DNA from: Bacteroidota bacterium
GTDB taxonomy: Bacteria; Bacteroidota; Bacteroidia; Chitinophagales; Chitinophagaceae
Assembly: GCA_023437225.1 (NCBI GenBank)
Contig: JAEZGS010000011.1
Location: forward strand, 186,001-250,000
DNA: 64,000 nucleotides
Direction of reading: 5' to 3'
Shown piece after piece: positions 9,130 through 21,900 of the stretch. The translations under genes and the position numbers were made by a program. The notes beneath the pieces are model-generated. The model worked only from the letters and a program-made list of their open reading frames with translations, was not told the DNA's origin and did not search any database. Position 1 is the first letter of the stretch. Each line of letters opens with the position of its first letter.

Positions 9130-9742
9130 TGATCACGCAGTAGTTGTTGATGGATTGAAGGTGATGCTAAGCTCCTTCGCGCAACTGGAAGTAGTATATA
9201 GCAGCCAGAATGGAAATGACGTGATGAACGACCTTCATTCGACGAATGTTGATGTGTTGCTAATGGACATACAAATGCCGGATATCAACGGCATTGATCT
9301 TTGTAAGCAGGTTGTAAGATCGTTCCCGGGAATCCGGGTAATTGCGTTCAGCAGCTTCGATGATTCTAATTATGTAAAGCAGATCATTCGCTCCGGTGCA
9401 AAGGGATATCTTCTTAAGAATACCGACAAGCTCACCATATTGAACGCAATTGAAACCGTGATGCAGGGCGAATCGTTCATGGATGAAACGATCAAAAAAA
9501 TATTGTTGCAGGAATCGCTTACAGGCCAGCGCCGTTCAATATTTGAAGTGCCCCTCACGAAAAGAGAAAAAGAAATACTTCGAATGGTGGCTAATGGTTT
9601 ATCAAACCAGGAAGTTGCCGATAAACTTTTTATAAGCCTTAGAACAGTAGAAACGCATCGGCTTAACATCAATCAGAAACTTGATGTGAAGAATACTGCA
9701 GGTTTAGTAAAAGAAGCAATGAAGCGCGGATTGATAGATTAA
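9101..9742 (+). CDS. NarL/LuxR-family response regulator
   Basis: The 213-residue protein has a receiver domain with the acidic pair (GIIDDHAVVVDG), phospho-acceptor Asp56 in VLLMDIQMPD, the switch serine in IAFSS and the lysine in AKGYLLKN. It is followed by a LuxR-type helix-turn-helix (LTKREKEILRMVANGLSNQE through LFISLRTVETHRLNI). It is a DNA-binding transcription factor activated by phosphorylation. It overlaps the second TPR kinase by 29 bases and is the only regulator after the two kinases, so both probably feed it. Its targets are unknown. The convergent fibre operon ends just 8 bases away, but convergence alone is no evidence of regulation. Confidence 0.96.
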   Translation: MNKIRLGIIDDHAVVVDGLKVMLSSFAQLEVVYSSQNGNDVMNDLHSTNVDVLLMDIQMPDINGIDLCKQVVRSFPGIRVIAFSSFDDSNYVKQIIRSGAKGYLLKNTDKLTILNAIETVMQGESFMDETIKKILLQESLTGQRRSIFEVPLTKREKEILRMVANGLSNQEVADKLFISLRTVETHRLNINQKLDVKNTAGLVKEAMKRGLID

Positions 9743-9750
9743 CCTACGCA

Positions 9751-12435
9751 TTATTTCAGCGTTTTCTGCGGCTTGAGATCGAAACTGATATTTTCTATTA
9801 CATCACCTTCCAGTGACTGTTCCACCGTGAAAGAAACTTGCGGGGTTTCGGTGATCAGGCCAAGTCGTTCCAATTGTTGCGAATCAATACGCACGGTATA
9901 TTTTCCTGGTGTAAGTCCGCTGAAGCTATAAAAGCCATCGCTTTCAGAAAGTACCTTTCCTACCTGCCGATTGTTTTGGTCAAAAAATAATACAGTGATC
10001 CTGGCAATACCGGATCTGCTTCCTGCATCATTGATATAAACGCTTCCTGATACCTCGGAGATGATGGATACAGCCACATCCACTACTTCAATATGATTTG
10101 GAGTGGCAGATACTTTAATTGTTTTATTCTTTATCTGCCAGGCAATGTTTTCAAATCCGTTGGTGTTTAATTTAACTACATAACTGGTGTATGCCTCAAG
10201 ATCAGATATAAGGAAAGATGTGTCTTTTGATAAGAGTCTTGCGCGACCTGCGCTGGTCTGAACCTGCAACCCTGCCGCTCGCGGTTCGCCTTTGTCTCTT
10301 TTGCCGTTATTATTCAAATCAAGGAAAGGAATTATCATGATTCCTCCTTTACCCACATTTGCACGATTGTTCACTCCAATGTATCCTGCAGGTCGGCTGA
10401 GAATTACACTACCACGGGCAGCCTGGACCATATTTGTTTCCTGGTTTCCGCGCCTTGCAGACATGCTCATTTGCGCGAAATTAATATCGTACCTAAAACC
10501 TATTCCAGCGCTTTCAAAATTGCTCTTTAAGTTCTTTTCGTAAAAAGCATTCAGGTATCCGTTTGATTTCAGGTGTTTACCTATCTCTCCCTTATATGAT
10601 ATTAGTTTACTGTTGTTGTATTCGAATTGAAATTGCGGAGTAAAGATGATCTTTGACGGCAGTCGGAACGTTGAGGAGAAGTTGCTATACACATATGCTT
10701 CCTCACCACTGCGCATTAATGCATAGGTGGTAAGGTTCATGTTCACCCCTTTGAAAACCCCCGACATCAGGCCTTCCAAATTTGTGTATTTTGAATGCGG
10801 CAGCACAACCTGGTAAAATGTAAACCGTGAAAACAATGAGAAACGCTGGCTTCTGAAGGGATATGAAATTACTGCTCTTCGTTCTTCAAGAAATGTGTTG
10901 TTGATGGCTTTCTGACCTTCTTTATACCGAATATGCGAAAGTTCGACCTGGAAATTGGAGGGTAGGCGATAACTCAATACGTTACGAAGTCGCACTCCAT
11001 GTAAATAGTCAGTCGAAAACAGTAAGTTGGATGCTATGCGAAGTGATGCATTCATGAAGGGCATGTTTGCGCCCGAACCCACTGATGACAAATGCTCAAA
11101 TCCTCCGCCGACTGTAAGGCGTTTGCCAAGTCCATAATTAACGTTTATTCGAGAGAAACTGCTGTGCAAACTGTCTTCAACCATGCCGGCACTAATGGTA
11201 TATTCAAGCTGGTTTTGTGGAAGAAAATTGAACGGAATATTTAAATTTTGTTCAGTCGTACGATCTTCACCCCACGGTCCATAGAACCTCAGCTTTACCA
11301 CGGAGTTTCCATATACAAGAGGTACTTCAAATTTGTAAAAACCCGAAGCATCTGCTTTGACATAATCAACAAGTACATTGTTCACATATAATTCAACCAT
11401 CCAGTTTGGTTCGGTCTTATCACTTAGTACATAAGTTCCGAAAGAACGCCTGTAAGTAGTTGGAGTATTGGAGAATTGAACACCTACTACTGGCGAATAG
11501 ATGGATGAAGAAGATTGTGTAAAGATCTTTCCAGCTATTGCCTGGCGGAGATATTTACGCTCGTTGTTCACCAGGCGCCATTGATAAAACTGTTCTCTTT
11601 CGGCAAAAGGCAATTGGTTATCGTAATTCAGAGACAACGTTGCTTCACCACCAGCCAGGATTCCACCCAATGAAAGGTTTGCCCGGATATTGTTATTGTT
11701 AAGTTGTCTTTCCTTATTGACATCAGAGAGATTTTGTGAAGCCACAACAGACCAGTCCGCCGTACCAAACGAAAACAGGTTTGCTGCAACTGGAATGATG
11801 GTATCTGCTTTTGTTTCTCCTTTTAACTGATTGATGTTATTGCGCATCGCCTGTTGTCGCATATCACGAATTACCGGCAATTCAAGGCGTGTATTCAGTA
11901 GAACGGAAAGACTTCTGAAATTGAAAGTGCATTCAAGTCCGAATATCATTCCAAAGTACCGCGCATGCAGGTACATATAGGGATCCGAATAAATAAGAGA
12001 ATATTTGTTTAACTGGTGCACCTTTCCACCATAGGTCACCTGGTTGTTTTTTCTGTCGATCAAATATGCATCACGCTGATTCAAAAAAAATCCGGAAATA
12101 GAATCATGAGTGAAACTTATTTCATTCCTTATATGTAGTTGGTCGAAGATGCTGCTGATGGATAAATAAACCATCTCCTCAAAAACTATTGCTGGCACTT
12201 CAAAACTTCCAAGCCCCGGAACCGTGACAAATACAGGTATTTCGTCGTACACCGGGTTTTCATTAATTGTACTGTCAGCTATCGATGCGTGGCGTCGCAG
12301 GCTGTCGTTTTCTTTTTCAAAGGCAAAAAGTTGCGAGTTACAGAACATCAAAAGCAACGTACACACAATAACAACCAGTGACCGTTTTGCGGTATGATTA
12401 AAGAATTGTTGTGTATCGTTTCTGTCGGTTCTCAA
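9751..12435 (-). CDS. Usher-like outer-membrane assembly protein
   Basis: The 894-residue product has a signal segment (RSLVVIVCTLLLMFCNSQLF). Residues of about 65-170 resemble an usher N-terminal periplasmic domain (inference). A large barrel region rich in alternating strands comes next. About residues 330-400 match the usher plug/middle region: WMVELYVNNVLVDYVKADAS, PLVYGNSVVKLRFYGPWGE. The C-terminus has a calcium-loop-like FLDLNNNGKRDKGEPRAAG segment and a carboxypeptidase-regulatory-like beta domain (SDGFYSFSGLTPGKYTVRID). Ushers export and polymerise chaperone-bound subunits across the outer membrane. The only in-frame start that keeps the signal peptide is a TTG, 3 bases after the upstream stop, so translation is probably coupled. 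It is the last gene of the operon with the chaperone and both DUF4402 proteins. A TonB-independent barrel of another kind is the main alternative. Confidence 0.8.
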   Translation of the reverse strand: MRTDRNDTQQFFNHTAKRSLVVIVCTLLLMFCNSQLFAFEKENDSLRRHASIADSTINENPVYDEIPVFVTVPGLGSFEVPAIVFEEMVYLSISSIFDQLHIRNEISFTHDSISGFFLNQRDAYLIDRKNNQVTYGGKVHQLNKYSLIYSDPYMYLHARYFGMIFGLECTFNFRSLSVLLNTRLELPVIRDMRQQAMRNNINQLKGETKADTIIPVAANLFSFGTADWSVVASQNLSDVNKERQLNNNNIRANLSLGGILAGGEATLSLNYDNQLPFAEREQFYQWRLVNNERKYLRQAIAGKIFTQSSSSIYSPVVGVQFSNTPTTYRRSFGTYVLSDKTEPNWMVELYVNNVLVDYVKADASGFYKFEVPLVYGNSVVKLRFYGPWGEDRTTEQNLNIPFNFLPQNQLEYTISAGMVEDSLHSSFSRINVNYGLGKRLTVGGGFEHLSSVGSGANMPFMNASLRIASNLLFSTDYLHGVRLRNVLSYRLPSNFQVELSHIRYKEGQKAINNTFLEERRAVISYPFRSQRFSLFSRFTFYQVVLPHSKYTNLEGLMSGVFKGVNMNLTTYALMRSGEEAYVYSNFSSTFRLPSKIIFTPQFQFEYNNSKLISYKGEIGKHLKSNGYLNAFYEKNLKSNFESAGIGFRYDINFAQMSMSARRGNQETNMVQAARGSVILSRPAGYIGVNNRANVGKGGIMIIPFLDLNNNGKRDKGEPRAAGLQVQTSAGRARLLSKDTSFLISDLEAYTSYVVKLNTNGFENIAWQIKNKTIKVSATPNHIEVVDVAVSIISEVSGSVYINDAGSRSGIARITVLFFDQNNRQVGKVLSESDGFYSFSGLTPGKYTVRIDSQQLERLGLITETPQVSFTVEQSLEGDVIENISFDLKPQKTLK

Positions 12436-12438
12436 TGA

Positions 12439-12969
12439 TCATTCCTGTATAAATGTTACTGAAAATGTGCCGCTGTATACTCCTGAAGGGTTTGCAAGTT
12501 GGCTGCCCACGATGAGCGTTCCTCCTATGCGAACCTGTGTTCTGTCGGGCGGGTTTACTGTGGAAATAAATTGCTGGCGGGTACTTGCCTGGCCTATCTT
12601 CAATCTAAGTGTTCCTCCGTTATTGCCCGTAAGTATTGCATCCGGCCCATTAAGTATCGATACTACGGTTCCCCTGTTCGCTTCAACTTCAAATATTGCC
12701 GGAGAAAAAGGTACTCCCATATTTGCTGCTGTGATGTCACCGGTAAAAGAGCGTGAACCATCCGGATAGATGATCACCGATCCATTTGTTCCCTGGAAGA
12801 AAGCACCGAAGATCAATCCCTGGGAAGGGTTCACATATATTGCTATCGGCCTGGGCGGCTGTTCCTGTGCAGTCGTTTCAAAAGTTGCGAATAAACCGAT
12901 GCTGATGAATGCCAGATATGGCAGCATTTTGCGACAATCATTGAATATGTTCCGCAACTTGTTCATCAT
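12439..12969 (-). CDS. DUF4402-like pilin-type subunit (probable minor or tip subunit)
   Basis: The 176-residue protein has a signal peptide (YLAFISIGLFATFETTAQ). Its beta-strand domain shares the layout of the first gene of this operon: LIFGAFFQGTNGSVIIYPDG near the N-terminus (compare the FGN-x-GGTVVLAPAG pattern of the other), a central SPAIFEVEANRGTVVSI strand pair and a C-terminal IGGTLIVG...PSGVYSGTFSVTFI end. The start ATGATGA overlaps the TGA of the giant adhesin gene, and its own stop is 3 bases before the usher start. The terminal strand, with alternating hydrophobic residues, is the sort of edge strand a PapD-like chaperone caps. Calling it the adaptor or tip subunit is inference from gene order and divergence. 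Confidence 0.78.
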   Translation of the reverse strand: MMNKLRNIFNDCRKMLPYLAFISIGLFATFETTAQEQPPRPIAIYVNPSQGLIFGAFFQGTNGSVIIYPDGSRSFTGDITAANMGVPFSPAIFEVEANRGTVVSILNGPDAILTGNNGGTLRLKIGQASTRQQFISTVNPPDRTQVRIGGTLIVGSQLANPSGVYSGTFSVTFIQE

Positions 12970-15900
12970 TTTCCAATAAAAATTTTGTTTGTGTAAACGC
13001 CTTTGTCAGATTGAACGCGAACCAGGTAGATGCCATTCGTAAATCGCTGTTCTATGCGCTGATGGCCAGCTCCATTTAACTCCTTCTCATATACTTTTCG
13101 GCCTTTAGTATCGAATATGGATATACCGGCTTTCTCATTATCAGCAAGATGGCTGCTGATGTGAATCACTGTTCCAGAACCATAAACCTTAACTGGTTGC
13201 AGAGGATTGTTGCTTGAAGTACTGAGGTCTGAAAAGCTGAATACAACAAAAAACCTGCTGTCGTGCACTCCTTTATTCAGGTGCACAGAATAACGTGGAT
13301 TAGCCTTGAGATCGTGATACCGGCTTGTTTTAGCATCATATAAATAAATTCTTAATGAAGGCGACAATCGCGAAACATCCGGCGCATCAAAGTTTATCAG
13401 CCCATCCTTTTCTACTTTCAGGCCGAGTGGCTGAACGGTGACACTGTCACGCGGATATGTAAGTGCCTTAATCGAGAGTTTCGCTGAATCGACAGATACT
13501 GTATAGAGATTCGGGACGTCAGCATTTGTATTCATCAGCTTCAGAGCGTCGTTCTTTTTATTGAATGTTTCCTGTGCTTCATTATTAAAGTAAATAACCG
13601 CAGCATCGGATCTGACCTGGTCGCTAAACCCTGCATTCAGTCGTAGCAACTGTCCATTGTAAGTGTGAAATACAGGCGCAAGGTGTGTTGTTCTTGCAGC
13701 GTTGTTCACAGTCAGTTGACCACTCACCGGATAATTGCCATCTGTAACATGCACAAAGAATCCCTGCATCGCTGGTATTATATTGTTCGCAACACCATCG
13801 CTTGAAATTCCGTTTACGTAGCTGCTGTATGTCCCGGAATAAGGGTCTGATGTACTCGCGTTGAAATAGTAAACAGCGTTGTCAATGTTTGATCTCGACC
13901 ATCCATTTGAGGCATTCCAATCGATCGGTGACGGATAGGGGTTACCCACCAGATGGAAGCCGAGTGTGTATGGCTGGTTGTGATTGTAAAGTATCGGGCT
14001 CGATATTATTCCGTTGTTTACGGTTCCTGAAATACTGATCGTTTTATGTGTTGCGATTTGACCAAAGTGTATAGCATATCCTTCCATTGGATTCAACAGA
14101 CCTGTCGGGGATGTGTAATTCACCCACCCCGAGGAAGCTCTTGCTTCGTCGTATTTATAGAACGATGGGAAACTTGCGTTAAGGTCCATCTCGTCAGAAA
14201 ATTCATTCACTGTTGCCGATTGGAAAGGCGAACTCAAATACTTGTATCCGAAAGATGAAGGCATGTATCGCTGGATGTTTACGCTGCCTGTTATATTACC
14301 ATTACCGCTTCCATCTATAAGCGCAGTTTTGGTAGCGGTTGATATAAGAGTAAGATGGCCGGACGTCTGTAACTGCCCTGTTGCTGCAAGCAGGATACCA
14401 GTAATGTTTAAAGGGCCGGAAATTATTACACCACTTGAATTCTGCACAGTGAGATCGTTGATGGTATTGGAAACAAATGCATCGGCAGGTATGGTTTGTG
14501 CGGCTGAACCGTTAAGTTTTATTTTACCATTTGTTGCATCGAATACACCACTGTTCATGATCGTGCCTGATATATTCAGACTTGCTTCAGAGATCAAGAG
14601 CGATCCACCGGTTTCGATGGTGAGATCATGTGCAAAGCCTTCAAACAAATGCAGTATTGGATAGTTTGTGATGTTAGCTGGTATGTTCACATCTGTGGAT
14701 GTAGATGGTAACACTTTACATTGCCAGTTGCCAGTTTCATTCCAGGAATTGTTTATCTCCCCGGTCCAGCTTCCCGCCTTGCCGATCACTACCGTTGCGT
14801 TTGTTTGATATTGGAGACAGCCATCTTTTGGCTCGATGGTGTAAGTAACAGAATAAGTTCCTTCTTTACTGGACGATAGCGTGATGTTTCCAGAAATTGA
14901 ATTTAATATTATGCCGGGTACTGATGAAAATGCTCCGCCAGTGTTTCCTGTAAGTATAACTGATGCGATGCCACCGTTGGTGCAATACGGATTACCATTA
15001 TACGCAATGGTTGCAGAAGGAGCGGGAGTAATTTCGATGATCACAGCATTTGATTCGTTTGTTGTGATGTAGGGATTCACTGCAACATTGTTCGTACTGG
15101 CAAGTACTGCGTTGCGATACAAATAATAGATCCCTGGTTGATTAAATGGAGCCTGTGTTGCGGAAGGAGTATAGGAAGCCGCTGTTGCGCCTGTAATGAC
15201 GGTTCGTGGCCCTTCTGGTGTGGTGCTGAAAGTCCATTGATAACCTGAGCCCGAGACACTGATACCTGTAGGCAAAGTTCCGAACGAATCTCCTGATATT
15301 TCAAGTCCTGTTGTACCTGAACAGATCTTCTGATCTGTATTTTGAGCAAGCTTATTTTCAATTATTAATGTCAGGTTCTGAAACCTTACCTGGTTCTGAC
15401 CACCTCTTTCATAGAATTCATAAAGTAAGACACTGTTTCCATTCAGGTTTATTAATGTGTTCGGGCGACTGGTATATCCCTGGTCGACCCAGTTGTTATA
15501 TACGAGAGTGCCGTCAACAGTAAGTCTGCTTCCATCGTCGGAACCCAGATCAACCCGATACAAACCTTTGCGCGAGGATTTCATTCGAAACTTTACAGAA
15601 AAGGTTTCAGTATAGATGGACCTCGCTGAATCATTAGAAATGATATTGAAACATGATGCAGACGAACCAAACATTTCATTGAACACTTCCGGTTCAGTAA
15701 AGTGACCAAGGTAGCTTTGGAAGTTAATGTTATCGTACATGTGACCAATCCATGAATCAGATCCCATTGCATCCTGGTCATCGCTTGAAACAGCATAGGA
15801 AACGATCGTAACATTACTGGAAGTGATACAGCCATCTGAGCCTTTGACCTGGACAGAGTAGTTGCCAGCCGCCAGGTTAACGAAGCCGGGAGTGGATTGA

Positions 15901-18900
15901 AACGTACCGCCATTAAGACTGTAAGTGTAAGTGCCTGCATTGAGAGGTGTAATAGTGATCGATCCGGTACTTCCGCCAACACATGTTTCCGTTCGTGTGA
16001 CATTAACAACGGGGGGAAGTCCGATGACAACCGTTGTAAAAGAGGTTGAGGTACACCCGCCATCACTTGTTGCATAATTGACTACAGTGTAAGTTCCTGT
16101 CACACTCAAAGCAATGTTTATTACTCCGGTTACGGGATCAATAGCCAATCCTTCACCAGCGCTAAATGTACCTGCAGTACCTGTGATGACAGGGACAGCT
16201 GAGCCGGTTCGTGCGCAAAAAGGCGATCCGGGATAACTGAAAGCCGTGTTCAGAGTGCAATATTCACCCACTGCAATAGCACTTAATGAAGTCAGCTGAG
16301 TTGCCTGTATGGATGTTGGCAGTGGACCTGATACTGAAGGATAAGTCCACTGTGTGTTTTCGTATACGCCCAGTTTGAAGTTTGCGGGTGTGGATCCTAG
16401 GTCCACGTCAGTGCTTACCCAGTTAACCGTGATTGAAGCCTCGGTGTAAACAACGCCTTTGTTTGTGAACGACCAGTATCTATTGACACTTCGATCTGCT
16501 CTGAATAAGGAACTTTGCAAATTGGAATGGTCTCCTTTGTGTGACCTGGCAAGAAGTTCTCCCGACTGCGTTACACTGGTAAAGCCCAATGAAACAGGAG
16601 TGTAGCTGTCGTTATCACCAATTTCAAAAGTGCTTGTTATTGAGCCCGACGCAATATGTTTCTGTAAATTACCATCTACCCATCCTGTAGTGCCTGCAGC
16701 GCCAGCCACTGCCGCGCCCGCAGGTAAATTAACATGGAAGCTATCGGTCTTGATTACGCCCGATATGAAATTCAAAGTGCCTTTGATAGTGATATTTGAT
16801 TTCAAGGAAATCCGGCTCGCAGGCTTGTCGATGGTAAGGTTGTTGAAATCTGACAAGCTGTAAATTTCCTGGTCGCCATTTCCGTTTAATACGAAAGTTG
16901 AGGTATTGCTAACTATCGTTCCGATGTTATTGATGTTTCCACCGACGTGGTAAGTGTAGGTTCCTGCTTTGAAGATGGACCCGCTATTAACTTTAAATTC
17001 TCTTTGGATTATCCAGTCGGATGAAGGCGCAATACCTGCCGCATTGATATTTGAAATCAACAAATCGTTGAATGGTCCGGGAGTTCCGCTGATACTCATA
17101 GCGCCGCTGCCGCCGATTACTACTAAGCCGGTGCTGGTAAATTTTGTACCGAAGTTCACTGGCACTGATGAAGTGGGAAGAAAGTTGATTGTGCCGTTGC
17201 TGGTTATAACTCCGTTGTTGGTAAGTGAGCCATAAAAATTGTGTGAGGCTTCACCACCAGTGAAACTAGCGCCATTTCCAATATTCAATGAATACATAAT
17301 GTTCCAACCTACGCTCGGCGCAACACCGCTGGTGTTGTTGATATTCAGGTATCCGAACTGCGGTACCGACGTTGAGTTGAGCACGGGGGAAACGCTACCA
17401 TTGAAATCTACTGTCAACGCAAGAGTTTGTGTGGCATTGATGAGGCTTAGTGTCTGCACTACATTACCCGTGAACGTGGTTTTACCAAGAGTATAAAGCA
17501 CACCGCTGTTGATCAGATCACCATGCATAATGGTGTGTATCGAAGGACCACCCGACAACGATCCCGTTGCGGTAATGTGAAGAAGCTTATTTATTGTGAC
17601 GTTGTGAAGAAATGTATAGCTGCCCGTGAAGGTTGCTATGTTAAATGTGGTATTTCCAGAAACGTTCTTTGCAGCACCGGAGAATATCGTGGTACTTCCA
17701 GATGGAATAAAATTACCCTGGTTTATAAAGTTGCCGTTCAATGTCAAAGTGTGATTGGCCGCATCGAATGTGGCGCCGCTTTCGATCGTAAGATCTCCGT
17801 TGACAGTGATCGGAGTAATTAATGTTTTTAAGCCTCCGTTTCTGAAGATCAGGTTCCCATAAACGTCTCCGAAGATCATCTGCGGAACGGTACCATTTGC
17901 AATGACAGTACTTTGGGGTGCTAATCCTCCTCCTGTAAAATTGGCGGGAGCATTGTTACCCGCAACGATTATGGTTCCAGCGTTTTCAATCACGATCGAG
18001 CCACCTTGTACGAGCCGGTCGAATACATATGTTTTAATGTCTAAAGTGCCTGACGTGAGATGAAAGTTCCCTTTCATGAGAACATTGCCCGTTATTTCCG
18101 CAATCGTGCCAACCGGCTTATCGATTATTAAGTTGTTGAAGGTTGAAGCCGAGATACGTTGAGTACCTGTACCGTTGAAAGTGATCGTTGCTTCTGTAGC
18201 GATGTATTCTCCATTATTGGTCCAGTCGCCGCCAACCAATAAATGATTGTTATTTGTAAACCTACCGCCGCTATTGATGGTAACATTTCTAAGTACTGTA
18301 AGTATCGTATAGTTATCCAGCACACCTGCTGAAATTGTAAGATCGCCCTGAACGGTTGTGGCAGCTTTGAATGACGCAACACCATCCTGTTTGTTAATGC
18401 GAAGGTTATGGTATATGACGTTAGCTACCTGTTGATTGTCCAACCCAAAATATTCTACGGTGCCGGTTCCTGCCGTGAAACTCCCACTTGTGTAATGATA
18501 GTCATGAAAGATCTTTAAAACTCCATTTCCTGTAAAAGTTACGGACGCATTACCTGCCTGTATTAATGACCCCTGTGCATCAACCAGGCCATTGTTAATC
18601 GTGAGGTTGATCGAATGGTTTGTTATACCATCGCTGAGCGTAAGATCACCATTAAGGATCAGCGTCTGATCGTTTACATTGATGGTGTGTGTTTGATTTA
18701 TATTCCATACGCCATTGATATCTCCCGAAGTAAGCGATCCTCCTGTGGTCAATGAAAGTATTACAGGCTGCAGATCACCAAATACAATGTTCTTTACGGC
18801 AACAGTACTGCTAATTACCGGTTGATGATTGAACGCTGCAGTACCAATGTTCACAATGTCTGTAGCGGCAGGTGGTCTTGAGGCAGAACCCTGGAGAACA

Positions 18901-21900
18901 GTCCAGTTACCAGGTGTATTCCAATCCGAGCTGATGCTTCCATTCCATTGTACAACATTTGAATTGTCGGAACAGGTCCAGCGAAGATTTAAATTTGTAA
19001 GTCCAGATTGTTCAACATAGTTGACTGTTGCATCATTTCCTGTTTTCCCTGAACTATGCCATGCAGCGCCATTCTTGCTCCAGAGTTCCATTGAGGATTC
19101 ATCGTTTCCATTAAGTTCTTTATCGTCATAATGGAGTCGAAGTGTGGCGTTGTAAGTGCCATAAGGTATCGCTACCGTGTATTCGCGGCTAATCGATCCA
19201 CCAAATGGAAAATCACTTACTGCCCCTTCTTTTACCGAAACCCTGATACTGTTGACACCTGAAACTGATGCAAAGGCGATTGTGTTGTAAGGGCTTTCAA
19301 AGGCATATGCTACTCCGGTTGTATAACTGTGATCACGTTGAATGTTGCCCCATATAATACCGTCTCCACTTCTTGTATTCGTTATTGTAAGAACGTTTGT
19401 TCCCGTGCGGATAATGCCTCTTGTCATGTTGACAATAGCCGCCGATACGTTGCTCTGCAGTATTAATTCGGTATTTGAACTGCTCGTATTGCTGGTAAGA
19501 ATGTTGAACGTTGTAGCGCCACGTATATAAGCGGTAGCTGGACCAAGAAACTGAACGGTGCTGGTTCCTGCATTAAGTGTTCCATTGTTTATCCAGTTTC
19601 CATAAATGGAATGTGTGAACGAAGATGCAGCGAATGTTGTTCCTGTTTCAATTGTTAAATCATAAATAGTTGAGATGTTGCCGGTGGCAGTTTTTGTATC
19701 GCCATTTGATAAAACAAGATGGCAGTAAGTTAAGGCATTGATATTTTGAGCGACTGTTCCGTTGAAACTTACAGTGTTGGGCACGGATGATACATCGAGA
19801 TTTCCGGTAATTATTTGAAGCTGCCCTGCGACCCCAAGATTTGAATTTGCAGATAATTTCAAATAGGTACCATCTAATGTTACATTGAACAAATTGGCCA
19901 CGCCACTTAGTGTTGCTGTTTCTTTGAAAGTTATGGTGCCCGCAGAGGCACTCAGGCTGCCATTTACAGCAAGAGCCTTTGATATACTAATGTTTGAAGT
20001 AGTAGTAACCGAACCGCTAATGGTCACAGCACTAAGTGCCATAGTTCCCGTTCCTGAAATAAACTTAGATGCTCCGCTCATTGTTATAGTCCCGATGCCT
20101 GATGTGAAACCACCCGAAACAATAAGATCTCCCGTAAGGGTAAGCGCTTCGGAAGTGGAGACGTTTCCAATAATTTTTAAAGTGTTCAGTGAAATGTTGC
20201 CGCCGGTGATGGTAGCTGCGCTGCCGCTCATTTCCAGCGTTGCGTTGGAAGCTTGCTTAAATCCACCTGAGCCTGTTGTAGCCAGATTGCCGGTTAAACT
20301 CAGCAGGTTTGCATTGAAGTTGATGAGTGGCGCAGAAACAGTGATGTTATTGAAAGATTGCACACCGGTACCATTCACAGTTGTACCTGAACCGCTGAAG
20401 ATGATTGTTGACGTCTGCCCGTTAAAGGTTCCGTTATTCTGCCAGTTACCACCGATATTATGTGTATAACCGGCTCCGTGAAATGTCACCGAAGTGCCAA
20501 GAGTGAAATTTCCATTTACGGTGATGTTTGATGCAGCTGTAAATGACAGGTTTCCCGGCGCAATTATCTGTGCACTTAAATTACCCAGTATCGTAAAGGA
20601 CTGTGATGGAAACGTCTTGACAATACTTCCAGTCCCCGTCAGGCTCAGATTTCCATATGCCTGGGGGGCGATCGGTTGGTTTGTTCCGGCATATTCAACC
20701 GTGCTTGCAACGATGAGTAGGTTATTTGAATAATTGGTAGGATATCCATTGGTTCCGCCAATTCGAAGTGTTGCATTATTTGCAACCGTTAATGTTCCTC
20801 CGGCAGTTGTCCTGTTTGCAGTAAAACTGGAAAGGTCAAACACACCACTGCTTACAGTAAGATTTCCTGTAACGTAGATAACAGTTTGCAGTGTGGTTTT
20901 AGTGGTGTTGGAAATTATAAGGTTGTTGAAATTTGTAGCGAATGAACCCCCGATCAACTGTTCAGTGGTTCCGTTGAAAGTAACGGTGGAAGAAGAAGTT
21001 TCTAAAGCATTTAGTGAGCTGTTATTGTTCCAATTGCCTTTGATGGCAATGTCAAAATTATTTGTAATGATCTTTCCTGTTTGCAAGGTCAGATGGTTGT
21101 TGATAACAATATTTCCAAGCAGTGAAATGCCCGACGTATTGTTTATTGTGACGTTATGAAAACTGCTTACTCCCGTGAATGTCTGTACACCGTTGCTGCC
21201 ACTGAAACTTGTAGTTCCATTATTGACCATATTCCCTTCATTGGTGATGGTGCCGGCTACGCTCAAAGTTCCAGTTGCGGTTGTTGTTAATGTTGCACCT
21301 GCTTCAACGAGAAGATTATTTGCAAATACGCTGCTGAGGATAGAGGGCATACGTAATGCCGAGGCGGGAATGCTTACATCTGTATTTGCCGAAGGAACAA
21401 CACCATTACACCAGTTATTTGCATTTGCCCAGTCGGTACTAACGGCACCCGTCCACTGACCTGCGTTTGGTGATGATTGTACAAGTGTATAAGCATTTCC
21501 GGTGCAACCGTTCACCGTCACCTTCAATGTATAAACTCCTGCAGCTGCAGCAGAGTAGGTCAGCGTTGGGTTTTGCGATGTTGAGTTAAATCCGTTCGGT
21601 CCTGTCCACAAATACGTTGCGCCAGTGATCGTTTTTGCATTAAGTGTAAGTGTGCTTCCTGCGCACACCGGGCCGTTGTTTGAAGCCCCTTCAGGTGCAG
21701 AATAGAGTGTAGCTACTTCTGCGGGTGTGAGTGCACGATGATATATGAGCACTTCATCCATGGTGCCTTTGAAGTAGGCGCTGGTAGGCGATGAAGGCCA
21801 TCCTACTGTATTGTCGTAACCAATTTTCCAATAGCCTGTATAGTTCTCTGCGGTACGTACACTCGCATTTGAAGCAACTACCTGCCCGTCTACATATAGC

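Noticed and set aside
19885..20469. 194-codon plus-strand frame inside the giant adhesin gene
   Set aside because: It is an antisense shadow of repetitive, Thr/Val/Asn-rich coding sequence, as are several others between 13 and 24 kb. No domain, start context or independent codon pattern supports it.
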